Shown piece after piece: positions 36,527 to 44,417 of a stretch of 61,621 nt of DNA; the stretch's first letter is position 1; each line of letters starts with the position of its first letter. Both the position numbers and the translations under genes were made by a program. Origin of the DNA: Clostridiaceae bacterium (lineage in GTDB: Bacteria > Bacillota > Clostridia > Christensenellales > CAG-917). Below the pieces are notes generated by a model that was not told where the DNA came from, made no database searches, and was given only the letters and a program-made list of their open reading frames with translations. Location of the stretch: positions 1 to 61,621 of the forward strand of contig JAITPR010000059.1 of the NCBI GenBank assembly GCA_031289315.1. Reading direction: 5' to 3'.

Positions 36527-37528
36527 ATGTATAAAGCGTCGAACGAAAGATACGATAATATGCAATACAAGCGGTGCGGAAAAAGCGGACTGTTGTTGCC
36601 GCGAATATCCGTGGGGCTGTGGCACAACTTCGGCACGAACGCCGACTTAGAAAACTGCAAAAAAATAATACAAACCGCTTTCGATAACGGTGTTACGCAT
36701 TTCGATTTGGCGAATAACTACGGACCGGAAGCCGGTAGCGCGGAAATCAATTTCGGAAAAATTCTGAGCGCGGATTTTAAGGGCTATCGCGACGAACTCA
36801 TTGTTTCCACTAAGGCAGGCTATTACATGTGGGCGGGTCCTTACGGCGAATACGGAAGCAAAAAATACCTCACGGCAAGCCTTGACCAAAGCTTGAAGCG
36901 TATGGGATTGGACTATGTGGATATATTCTATCATCACCGCCCGGATGAAAATACGCCCTTGGAGGAAACGGCGGGCGCGCTCGATTTAATCGTGCGGCAA
37001 GGCAAGGCGCTCTATATCGGCGTTTCCAATTACTCCGCCGGGCAAACAAAGGCAATTGCCGCAATTTTTAAGCGGTTAGGCACTCCGTTTATTATTCATC
37101 AGCCGTGCTACAACATGCTCGACCGCTGGATTGAGAATGGCTTAACCGACGTGTTGGAGGAGGAGGGTTTGGGATGTATAGCGTTCAGTCCGCTTGCGCA
37201 GGGCATTCTTACTAACCGCTATTTTTCCGGCTATCCCGCAGATTCCCGCGTAGGCAACAGTATCTTTTTGCCCAAGGAACGCGTGGAAAAAAATCTCTCC
37301 ATCTCAAAACAGCTGAACGAAATAGCTGTAGCACGCAGTCAAACTTTGGCGCAAACGGCTCTTAGCTGGCTCCTGGCTCACGACTCCGTAACAAGCGTAA
37401 TCATCGGTGTAAGCAAAGCCGCCCAATTGAAAGAAAACCTTGCCGCCCTTGACAATTTAACCTTTACGACTAAAGAACTGTCGACAATAGATAAAATAAT
37501 CGGTGCGGACAAGAAACATTCCACGTGA
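36527..37528 (+). CDS. Aldo/keto reductase (YghZ-like)
   Basis: 333 residues, a (beta/alpha)8 NADPH-dependent carbonyl reductase. Motifs: KRCGKSGLLLPRISVGLWHN at the start, catalytic Asp and Tyr in HFDLANNYGP (about residues 65-74), Lys in LIVSTKAGYY (about 95), His in DIFYHHRPDE (about 138), and cofactor-binding SNYSAGQTKAI. The WHNFG and YYMWAGPYGEYGS sequences are typical of the YghZ/Kv-beta-like subgroup acting on glyceraldehyde 3-phosphate or methylglyoxal. The ATG follows GGAGGGAATTTTAT. Confidence 0.92.
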   Translation: MYKASNERYDNMQYKRCGKSGLLLPRISVGLWHNFGTNADLENCKKIIQTAFDNGVTHFDLANNYGPEAGSAEINFGKILSADFKGYRDELIVSTKAGYYMWAGPYGEYGSKKYLTASLDQSLKRMGLDYVDIFYHHRPDENTPLEETAGALDLIVRQGKALYIGVSNYSAGQTKAIAAIFKRLGTPFIIHQPCYNMLDRWIENGLTDVLEEEGLGCIAFSPLAQGILTNRYFSGYPADSRVGNSIFLPKERVEKNLSISKQLNEIAVARSQTLAQTALSWLLAHDSVTSVIIGVSKAAQLKENLAALDNLTFTTKELSTIDKIIGADKKHST

Positions 37529-37754
37529 CATAATAAAAATAGAAACGCGATTTCCACTAAATAAAATCGGTTGCCGGCAACCAAAAGCAGTCCCTTAAAT
37601 ACCTTGAAATACAGCGAATTTTCGATAATAAAGGTTCGGAAATGGAAATATTGCAAAATGTGAAAAAAGATATTGACTTTCTGTCGCGTTGCAAGTATAA
37701 TATATTTGTAATAATGTCCGGCGGATTTGTCGGAATGCAAAGGAGGAGCAAACA

Positions 37755-38111
37755 TTGAGTAATTATTATCAAGATAATAACCGCGGGAATTCTTACGATA
37801 ACCGCCAACCGTACCAGCAAAACCCCTACGGTGGTGCTCCGGTAGTTCCCAAGTTTAATAACGACAATCCCAAGGCACCGAATTATTATGAAAAGCCGAT
37901 GAGCGTCGGGCAATGGTTTGGCACACTCATTTTGCTTGCCATTCCTATTATTGGAGAAATTTGCTTTATCATATGGCTTTTCGGCGGCGGGAAATACCGT
38001 CAACGCGTAAACTATGTTCGCGCAATGCTTATACCCGTTATTTTAGCGATCATAGCCGTAATAATAATATTTGCTGCCGGCGGGCTAGCAATGCTCAGCT
38101 CACTCAGTTAA
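37755..38111 (+). CDS. Small membrane protein with Asn/Tyr/Gln-rich N-terminus
   Basis: 118 residues from TTG 37755, with AGGAGGAG 7 nt upstream. The first 45 residues are disordered and rich in N, Y, Q and P. Two hydrophobic helices follow (WFGTLILLAIPIIGEICFII at about 54-73 and AMLIPVILAIIAVIIIFAAG at about 90-109). No enzyme motif is seen. Such proteins are common in Clostridia, often as small integral proteins of unknown role. Confidence 0.7.
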   Translation: MSNYYQDNNRGNSYDNRQPYQQNPYGGAPVVPKFNNDNPKAPNYYEKPMSVGQWFGTLILLAIPIIGEICFIIWLFGGGKYRQRVNYVRAMLIPVILAIIAVIIIFAAGGLAMLSSLS

Positions 38112-38166
38112 AAAGGCTCCACTTCAAGTTGTAGCCATGTAGAAAACCCCTATCACAAAAACTGAA

Positions 38167-38211
38167 AACATCCCTTGTTCCGGTTAACCGGGACAAGGGA
38201 TGTTTGTTTTT
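38167..38211 (+). terminator. Rho-independent terminator
   Basis: ACATCCCTTGT pairs with ACAAGGGATGT, with CCGGTTAACCGG as inner stem, then TTTGTTTTT. It can end the 37755-38111 transcript. Confidence 0.9.
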
Positions 38212-38250
38212 AGGTTCAATGTCAGATATTTGGGGGAGGTGAGAATAGTC

Positions 38251-38388
38251 ATGTTGTTGAATAGAATCCTCCTATTGGGTATATTATCAACCGTTCCGTC
38301 TTCAAACGGTGCGGCGTTGTCGCAAAATTTCACATTCCTTCAGGTATATTATAAACTTTTGCTACATTCTACGATATATTGTTTGTAA
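38251..38388 (+). CDS. Possible 45-residue ORF overlapping the CRISPR-like remnant
   Basis: ATG 38251 is preceded by GGGGGAGGTGAGAATAGTC, a good ribosome site. The peptide MLLNRILLLGILSTVPSSNG begins hydrophobic. It overlaps the two degenerate repeat copies on the other strand, so it may be fortuitous. Listed because the start signal is strong; see the finding on 38261-38356. Confidence 0.25.
   Translation: MLLNRILLLGILSTVPSSNGAALSQNFTFLQVYYKLLLHSTIYCL
38261..38356 (-). CRISPR. Inverted degenerate CRISPR repeat pair with one spacer
   Basis: Read on the minus strand, 38356-38326 begins GTTTATAATATACCTGAAGG and 38291-38261 begins GTTGATAATATACCCAATAG. Both match the 5' half of the main array repeat (GTTTATAATATACCC) and contain a diverged GGAATG or GGATTC at the expected place. 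The two copies start 65 nt apart, the same as the array period (31 plus 34-37). The sequence between them (38292-38325) is spacer-sized. The main array is 4.1 kb away and runs in the opposite direction. Confidence 0.7.
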
Positions 38389-38389
38389 A

Positions 38390-38422
38390 ACAAAGAAAAA
38401 ACCACAATATATTGTGGTTTTT
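38390..38422 (-). terminator. Terminator downstream of tRNA-Val
   Basis: AAAAACCACAATAT and ATTGTGGTTTTT form a perfect hairpin; on the minus strand it is followed by TTTTTTCTTTG. It lies directly after the tRNA-Val 3' end. Confidence 0.85.
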
Positions 38423-38429
38423 CCGAATA

Positions 38430-38505
38430 TGGTGGAGACAACTGGGCTCGAACCAGTGACCCTCTGCTTGTAAGGCAGATGCTCTCCCAGCTGAGCCATG
38501 CCTCC
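38430..38505 (-). tRNA. tRNA-Val (TAC)
   Basis: 76 nt with encoded CCA. Acceptor GGAGGCA/TGTCTCC, D arm GCTC/GAGC, anticodon stem TCTGC/GCAGA with loop CTTACAA (anticodon TAC), and T loop TTCGAGC. All stems pair with one G-T wobble. Confidence 0.97.
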
Positions 38506-38597
38506 GTGGGTTTTGGGGTTGCTAAGGTGTCAGCCTTAGGATTTTTATATTTCAAACTAAGGTAAGGACGGTAATGCCCGTTTAGCCTGCGTTAGCT

Positions 38598-38807
38598 TTA
38601 GTATATTTTACGTTTCAAGTAAGCTAGAGAGCCTTCTTGCCCCGAAGATACCACCGTAATCAGTTCCCAACCCAAACGTCCCAAGGTGTTCAAGCGGTCT
38701 TGTTGCGATTGCAATGCTTGCTCTGCGATTGCGCGAAGCTCGGCGGCGGTGTTTTTAAAATAAGCGGCGGGTACGTTAGGCAACCACTCAATCTTATATT
38801 CAAGCAC
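38598..38807 (-). CDS. DUF4177-like small protein
   Basis: About 69 residues from GTG 38807 with CGGAGG upstream. The pattern EYKIEWLP ... LNTLGRLGWELITVVSSGQE ... AYLKRKIY is that of DUF4177, a small beta-rich domain of unknown function with the conserved GWEL motif. It lies alone between tRNA genes. Confidence 0.75.
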   Translation of the reverse strand: MLEYKIEWLPNVPAAYFKNTAAELRAIAEQALQSQQDRLNTLGRLGWELITVVSSGQEGSLAYLKRKIY

Positions 38808-39010
38808 AAGTAGAACCTCCGTTTTAAAACATTTTCGCGCATCCGATAAACACAAAACACAAAAAGGTTTTAATGTCAGCCCGACGGCTAAGATTAACGC
38901 AAATTCCCCATGGTCGTTTTAGAACCCGAAACGGCGGTATATTCGCATTGCTTAACTTCGGTGGTATTTATCCCCGGTGCGGGAGCTTGAAAATCAAGCT
39001 CCCGGCGGTG

Positions 39011-39085
39011 TGGTGACTCCAAGGAGGTTCGAACTCCTGTAACCGCCGTGAAAGGGCGGTGTCTTAACCGCTTGACCATGGAGCC
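39011..39085 (-). tRNA. tRNA-Glu (TTC)
   Basis: 75 nt with encoded CCA. Begins GGCTCCA and ends TGGAGTCACCA; anticodon stem CCGCC/GGCGG with loop CTTTCAC (anticodon TTC); T loop TTCGAAC. Confidence 0.97.
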
Positions 39086-39278
39086 ACGGAAGACCGAATA
39101 CTGTAAACCGACGCGTCGACATTCGATTGAGGGTGTAATTCGTCGTATTTTCGCACGTTTACACGGTTTTAGTCACGTGTCTACGCAGGCAAATAAGCGT
39201 CGAATATTTGCGTATCCGCCGTCGTCATATAAGAAAAACGAGAGCGTTTTGCCTTGTACACTTAGCGGGAATTTTAAA

Positions 39279-39355
39279 TGGTAGCGGCGGTAAGATTCGA
39301 ACTAACGACCTGCCGGGTATGAACCGGCCGCTCTAACCAACTAAGCTACGCCGCC
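39279..39355 (-). tRNA. tRNA-Met (CAT), elongator-type
   Basis: 77 nt with encoded CCA. Acceptor GGCGGCG/CGCCGCT (first pair G-T), anticodon stem GCCGG/CCGGC with loop TTCATAC (CAT), T stem GTTAG/CTTAC with one T-T mismatch by hand folding. Not initiator-type, since position 1 pairs. CAT could also be tRNA-Ile2 after lysidine modification. Confidence 0.9.
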
Positions 39356-39462
39356 ATAAAAGGAGAACTTTACATACGTAAACACCGTATAAACAACACC
39401 CGTAGGTTTTATCCGGCATTTAAAAAGAGCCCTTTAACGCAAAGCGAACAAGGGGCGTCTTG

Positions 39463-39538
39463 TGGTTGCGGGGGAAGGATTCGAACCAACGACCTTCGGG
39501 TTATGAGCCCGACGAGCTGCCAACTGCTCCACCCCGCG
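39463..39538 (-). tRNA. Initiator tRNA-fMet (CAT)
   Basis: 76 nt with encoded CCA. Acceptor CGCGGGG/CCCCGCA with the diagnostic unpaired C1-A72, anticodon stem ending GGG/CCC around CTCATAA, the three G-C pairs of initiators. T stem GTTGG/CCTTC shows two T-T mismatches in my folding, which is unusual. Confidence 0.92.
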
Positions 39539-39787
39539 TCGAAAAGGAGGACGCTCCCTTGTTCACGATGCTTATTAAGGATACATGGTCGACCGTTATT
39601 TGTCAAGGGTTTTCGCATAAATAGGTAAATTTATTCAAAACATGTAAGTCGCTAAATAAAATAGTCAAATATCAAAGTAAGTTTCACGGAGGAAGTTACG
39701 TGTGAAGGTTAGCATGACGTAAGCGTTTATATAAAACAAAATGTTAAATAAAAAGAAGTCCATTCTTAGAAAAGCGTTTTATGCCGT

Positions 39788-39820
39788 AAAAAACGCCGGA
39801 GAAAAAAAATTTCTCCGGCG
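39788..39820 (-). terminator. Terminator of alaS
   Basis: CGCCGGAGAAA pairs with TTTCTCCGGCG; on the minus strand a TTTTTT run follows. It lies 33 nt after the alaS stop. The segment 39539-39787 has no gene. Confidence 0.92.
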
Positions 39821-39852
39821 CGGTATTTATAAGTAGATGTTTTTTTAAATCG

Positions 39853-41628
39853 TTACTTCAAAACGGAATAAATTCTTCGCACGCCGGCGGAGGAGGACTG
39901 TTCCTTTTGAATTGAGAAGGTGCCTAAATCGCCGGTGTTTGCCGCGTGCGGACCTCCGCAAATTTCCTTTGAGAAGCCTACGGTGTACACCTTTACGCGC
40001 TCGTCGTACTTATTGTCGAATACGCCTATGGCGCCGGAGGATTTGGCTTCGTCGACGCTTGTTTCCGCGCAGATTACGGGGAGCGCTTTTTTGATTTCTC
40101 CGTTCACCAGATTTTCCACGGTTTGTATTTCTTCGGGCGTCAAGGGGCGACCGAATTCGAAGTCGAAACGCGAACGCTCTGCGGTTATATTGCTGCCGCG
40201 TTGTTTGATTTCTCCACCCAATACGCGCCGCAAAGCCTCGTGCAACATATGTGTTGCGGAGTGAAGATTTGCGGTAGTTTCGGAGGAGTCTGCAAGTCCG
40301 CCCTTGAAGGCTTGTTCGGCGCCGACTCTAGATTTATTTTGATGTTCCTCCAAAGCGGCGGCAAAGCCTACGGTGTCCACGGAAAAGCCGACTTCTTCCG
40401 CCATTTCCACTGTCATTTCCAGCGGAAAGCCGTAGGTGTCGTACAGACGGAATGCGGATTTACCGTTTATCTTCTTGTCGGGTATATATTTTACAAGTTT
40501 TTCGAATTCCTTGACGCCTTGCACCAAGGTTTTAGCGAATTTCTCTTCCTCTTTAACGAGTTCGGAGATAATTTTTTCGGCATTTTCGGCGATAAAAGGA
40601 TAGACGTCCTTATATTTTTCGATGTAAATGGCGGCGACGGTTTGAAGCGCGCCGTTCGGGAGGTCGATAAACCGTCCGAACCTAATTGCGCGGCGCAATA
40701 GGCGGCGAAGTACATAACCCTGATATACATTGGAAGGGGTGACGCCTTTTACGTCGCCCAGCATGAATACCGCCGTCCTTATGTGGTCGGCGACTATGCG
40801 CACGGAGCGTTGTGTAAGCGCGTCCGCGTCGGCGCGACGGTTGCAAAGCTCTTCTATTTTATGCACGGCATCTGCAAAAAGGTCTGTTTCATATACCGAT
40901 TTAAAACCGTTAAGTATGCAAACGGTACGTTCCAAACCCATGCCCGTGTCGACGTTAGGTTTTTCAAGCGGAGTAAGCTTACCGTTCGCGTCCTTAAAAT
41001 ATTGCATAAAGACGTTGTTCCAAATTTCCAAATATTTGCCGCAATTACAAGCGGGGGAGCAATCCGGTCCGCATTTTTTCTTGCCGGTGTCTATGAAAAT
41101 CTCCGTATCGGGTCCGCACGGTCCTTGTCCTGCCAGTCCCCACCAGTTGTTCTCCTTAGGCAAGAAGAATATTGCGGAAGACGGTATTCCCAAGCTTTTC
41201 CAAATTTTAGCGCTCTCGTCGTCGCGTTTGCAGTTTTCGTCTCCGGCAAAAACGCTTACTGCAATTCTTTTCACGTCTATACCCAATGCTTCCGTTAAGA
41301 AGCCGAAGCTCCAAGAAATGGACTCTTTTTTAAAATAGTCGCCCAAGGACCAATTGCCAAGCATTTCAAAGAACGTACAGTGCGAAGCGTCGCCCACCTC
41401 GTCAATATCGCCCGTACGCGCGCAAATTTGCACGTCGGTAAGGCGTGTGCTGGCGGGGTGTTTTTGCCCTAAAAGGTACGGTACAAGCGGATGCATTCCC
41501 GCCGTCGTAAACAGTACGGTAGGGTCGTTTTCGGGTATCAGCGACGCCGTGTTTATAACGGCGTGTCCGCGTGATTTGAAATATTCCAGATAGGCGGCTC
41601 TCAATTGTGCCGAGTTGAGTTTTTTCAT
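39853..41628 (-). CDS. alaS: Alanine--tRNA ligase, compact form without C-Ala domain
   Basis: 591 residues; most bacterial AlaRS have about 870. The aminoacylation core is complete: class II motif 1 region (RAAYLEYFKSRGHAVINTAS), AGMHPLVPYLLGQKHP, TFFEMLGNWSLGDYFK (motif 2) and the GMGLERTVCILNGF motif 3. The editing domain follows, with zinc ligands HSATH (about residue 460) and CGGPHAANTGDLG (about 560). The chain then ends, so the C-Ala oligomerisation/tRNA-binding domain is absent. There is no frameshift and a clean terminator follows, so it is a genuine short form. It lies next to the tRNA group. Confidence 0.95.
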   Translation of the reverse strand: MKKLNSAQLRAAYLEYFKSRGHAVINTASLIPENDPTVLFTTAGMHPLVPYLLGQKHPASTRLTDVQICARTGDIDEVGDASHCTFFEMLGNWSLGDYFKKESISWSFGFLTEALGIDVKRIAVSVFAGDENCKRDDESAKIWKSLGIPSSAIFFLPKENNWWGLAGQGPCGPDTEIFIDTGKKKCGPDCSPACNCGKYLEIWNNVFMQYFKDANGKLTPLEKPNVDTGMGLERTVCILNGFKSVYETDLFADAVHKIEELCNRRADADALTQRSVRIVADHIRTAVFMLGDVKGVTPSNVYQGYVLRRLLRRAIRFGRFIDLPNGALQTVAAIYIEKYKDVYPFIAENAEKIISELVKEEEKFAKTLVQGVKEFEKLVKYIPDKKINGKSAFRLYDTYGFPLEMTVEMAEEVGFSVDTVGFAAALEEHQNKSRVGAEQAFKGGLADSSETTANLHSATHMLHEALRRVLGGEIKQRGSNITAERSRFDFEFGRPLTPEEIQTVENLVNGEIKKALPVICAETSVDEAKSSGAIGVFDNKYDERVKVYTVGFSKEICGGPHAANTGDLGTFSIQKEQSSSAGVRRIYSVLK

Positions 41629-41717
41629 ATATTTTTCATCCTAATTGTATTAGCGGTATTTTATTTTTGGGGCGCATTCCGTTTCTATTATACGTTTTTT
41701 TGAAGCGGATTTCGTTG

Positions 41718-42374
41718 TTAAGCATGCAGTTTTCGCGCAATTTCGCCGATTACCGTCTTAAATCTGCATGATAAAACCATAATCAGCACAGTTCCACTGC
41801 CGGTAGCGCATATTATGCTAGGCAACATCATGGCATGGCGCAGTAGAGAATTGAACAGCGGCGGGAACAGTCCCGACAATGCCGTCATCAGCATATACAG
41901 CGCGTAGGAGCCTGATGTTTTGGTTGCGACAAGCGCCAGCACGCCCATTGCAATCGAACTTATCAGCAGTAAGACCGGTAGGGCTATGCTGTAGGCCCAT
42001 TCTTGTTTTGTGACGTTTTGCACGGAAAGTATAAGCGCCGCCGCAAGAATTACTCCGAAAAAAAGCTTTGTTCCGGGGTGCGCGCGCCCTAAAAATATGC
42101 CGCGTATTATGACATAGCCCGCCGTGACCGTTATGACAAACGGAATTGCCCATAGCCCTTTTGCGGTTATGAGCGCCGCCGTGATTATCGCGATTGAGCA
42201 AAGCAACAGCGCCGTGAAATATACGCCGGAAAACGACCGCACCTTAAAGCGCGCCTCTCGTTTGACCTCCGGGAAGGTTCTTTCCGCCGCGGTATTGTCG
42301 CCTATTCCCGTGCCGCACAGAGGGCAGTGGTCGGTAGGACTTGTTATATTTACGCCGCATTCCTTGCAAAACAT
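41718..42374 (-). CDS. Zinc-ribbon membrane protein, DUF6320-like
   Basis: 218 residues from ATG 42374 (AAGGAG upstream). An N-terminal zinc ribbon, CKECG ... CPLCGTGIG, precedes about 6 hydrophobic helices (FSGVYFTALLLCSIAIITAA and on). This layout matches DUF6320, a family I recall as a common neighbour of condensation-type acyltransferases; the next gene upstream is of that type. Presumably a membrane partner of that enzyme; the function is not established. Confidence 0.65.
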   Translation of the reverse strand: MFCKECGVNITSPTDHCPLCGTGIGDNTAAERTFPEVKREARFKVRSFSGVYFTALLLCSIAIITAALITAKGLWAIPFVITVTAGYVIIRGIFLGRAHPGTKLFFGVILAAALILSVQNVTKQEWAYSIALPVLLLISSIAMGVLALVATKTSGSYALYMLMTALSGLFPPLFNSLLRHAMMLPSIICATGSGTVLIMVLSCRFKTVIGEIARKLHA

Positions 42375-42498
42375 CAATGCTTGCTCCTTGTTTTCATGGG
42401 TGTGGACAATCGCGGAAAGCTCGCGAAATCGGTATTGATTTTGATATTAATTTTGTGACTACCCACGGTAGGTTCGGTGAATTTACGCCGCGATAAGG

Positions 42499-43836
42499 CT
42501 AACGCTTTCCGCCGCCCGTGCCGTCGCCGCCCTTGTCCTTGTCGCTGTTGTCATTTCCGCCGCAGTTACGGCTTATCACGCATTCGCGGAAGTTACTGTT
42601 TACGTCAATCTCTATGCCTTCCGCCGCCAACTCTCTTATAAACCGCTTTTCTATCTCCGCCGACTTAATTGCGCGCGTAAAGCTTAAGGCAAGCTTACCG
42701 TTTGCCGAAACCGCCGCCATATTCACCGGCGAATTTTTAGAGACGTTTAGGTTGAAAGACATGTATTCAACGTCAAGTCCCTCTAAGTCTACGGCGCCTA
42801 CGTTGGAAAGTATGGAGGTTTGAGAGCCGCCCTTTATAAACAATCTTCCGATTTTAAGAGCCGCGTATTTCAGCGGTAGCGGCATAAACCTAAATAGGAT
42901 TAGGTTTAAACCCTTTACGCTGGTATTGATTTTGCGTTGCAAATTATCTTTTTCCAGTGCGTCCGCAAGCGCCGCCTTGTTAATTCTGATATAGTCGTCG
43001 AGCGTGTAGGTCTTTTGGGGTTGTACGCTCAACGATACGAACAGTACGAAGTTAAATAGCGTCCGGCTAGGAAATATCTTCCGCAAATTGACGGGTACCA
43101 TTATCGTTATCGGGCTGTCGAAGGCTTCGCCGCATTCCGCTATCGACTTCATCATAAGCGACGTCAACAGCACCGTAAGAGAACAGCCGCGTGCTTTGGC
43201 AAGCCCCAACGCCTCTTTGAGCGGCATTATGGCTTGTATGAGTCCGTAGCCCAAACCCGAAAAGGTTTCGCCGGGAATTTTATAGGATTTCTTTCCTTTA
43301 AACTGACCCAAATCCAACTTTTCGGATTTTGCCGGCGCATAGTATTTCAAAAAGCTGTCCTCAAATTCCTCATCCTTGGGTTCGCTGTCTAAAATATTTA
43401 GACTTATGGGTGTGCCGGTAAGCGTGAAATAATGCGCGGCAATCGCCTTGATAAATTCCACCGCGCCGGAAGCGTCCGTCACCGCGTGGAAAAAATCTAC
43501 CGACAGCTTGCGTCCAAAATACGAAACGCGGAAGGGAAAATCATTTAACTCCCGCGGTTTCAGTTTTTGCAACAGTATGCCGTTGTCGGGAAAAACCACA
43601 GGAGGCTTTACGTTTTCCTCAAAATAGTACCAAAAAACGCCGCGCCGTATCCTTACGTTAAAGGTCGAGAAACGCTTTAGGGTTAACCCCACCGCCTCTT
43701 TAAGCGGTTCGGGAGAAATTTTCGTGCCCAAAAGCAGGCTTATTCTGAAAAGACTCTGCGAATTCTCCGTAGTCATAACGGGATAAAGCTTTGCGGAGTT
43801 GTCCATACGATACCAATTTAGCAATTTTTCAGACAT
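42499..43836 (-). CDS. Condensation-domain-like acyltransferase
   Basis: 445 residues from the internal ATG at 43836 (MSEKLLNWYRMDNSAKLYPV); the longer frame to 43929 reads through tandem repeats and was rejected. The HxxxD active-site motif of the chloramphenicol acetyltransferase/condensation superfamily is present as FFHAVTDASGAVEF (about residue 120), and the second-half motif resembles NVRKIFPSRTLFNF (about 260). It looks like alcohol acetyltransferase or wax-ester-synthase-like proteins that join an acyl-CoA to an alcohol or lipid. A DUF6320-like membrane protein is encoded after it, suggesting a two-gene unit. Confidence 0.75.
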   Translation of the reverse strand: MSEKLLNWYRMDNSAKLYPVMTTENSQSLFRISLLLGTKISPEPLKEAVGLTLKRFSTFNVRIRRGVFWYYFEENVKPPVVFPDNGILLQKLKPRELNDFPFRVSYFGRKLSVDFFHAVTDASGAVEFIKAIAAHYFTLTGTPISLNILDSEPKDEEFEDSFLKYYAPAKSEKLDLGQFKGKKSYKIPGETFSGLGYGLIQAIMPLKEALGLAKARGCSLTVLLTSLMMKSIAECGEAFDSPITIMVPVNLRKIFPSRTLFNFVLFVSLSVQPQKTYTLDDYIRINKAALADALEKDNLQRKINTSVKGLNLILFRFMPLPLKYAALKIGRLFIKGGSQTSILSNVGAVDLEGLDVEYMSFNLNVSKNSPVNMAAVSANGKLALSFTRAIKSAEIEKRFIRELAAEGIEIDVNSNFRECVISRNCGGNDNSDKDKGGDGTGGGKR

Positions 43837-44075
43837 ATAAGCCTTCGGAACCTTTCCGCTTGCGAAAGCCGCCGCGCCGTATTCGTTCCATTTTATCTTT
43901 GCCCGCTTGCGAAAGCCGTCGCGCCGCACTCGTTCTGTTTCATCTTTGCCCGCTTGCGGCTTAGTGCCGCCCGCGTTTTTTCCGGTTTTTCTTTGTCATG
44001 CGGTTAGTGCCGCGCCGCACTCTTTTTCCGGAGTATCTTTGTCGCACGGTCTAGAACCGCCCGCGTTTAGTCCGA
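43837..44075. repeat. Tandem repeats upstream of the acyltransferase gene
   Basis: Units of about 60-65 nt beginning GCCGCGCCG(T/C)A(T/C)TC and containing ATCTTTGCCCGCTTGCG or ATCTTTGTCGCACGG recur three to four times. They add spurious codons to the front of the downstream ORF. Confidence 0.7.
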
Positions 44076-44417
44076 AACTCACGAAAAATCCCGTCCGCTC
44101 AAAGAGTTGTATCTAATTATAAATAATAGACAAATAATAGTCAATATATTTATCCTAAAGCAGAAATAATTTCACGACAAATACATTAAAGTGCGTTTGC
44201 CGTGATAAAAGCTATAAACAAATACCGCCGTTAAAATAAATTTAAATTTTTTCATATTCGTTTTTCCCCCTTCCGTCGCCGCAAATTCAAGAATTTTTCA
44301 GAACGCGTTAAAGTCATATTTATCTTAACATATATAAACCTTTCTGTCATTGAAATTTTTAATATTCGCCACAAAAGCATAGTTGTTTTAACTAATTTCA
44401 AGCATTCCGTTTTCCGT
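44076..44417. other. AT-rich intergenic region, no gene seen
   Basis: About 340 nt of AT-rich sequence between yabQ and the acyltransferase. A minus-strand frame (44252-44485) exists but overlaps yabQ out of frame and has no ribosome site. Nothing else is supported. Confidence 0.6.

Noticed and set aside
38251..38388. CreT-like small toxin gene regulated by the degenerate CRISPR unit
   Set aside because: The ORF has a good ribosome site, but it overlaps the repeats themselves, shows no recognised toxin feature, and no promoter match to the spacer was found by eye. Kept only as a low-confidence feature.
42499..43929. Longer acyltransferase start at 43929
   Set aside because: The extra 31 codons lie in tandem-repeat DNA that continues upstream. 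The ATG at 43836 gives a normal family N-terminus.
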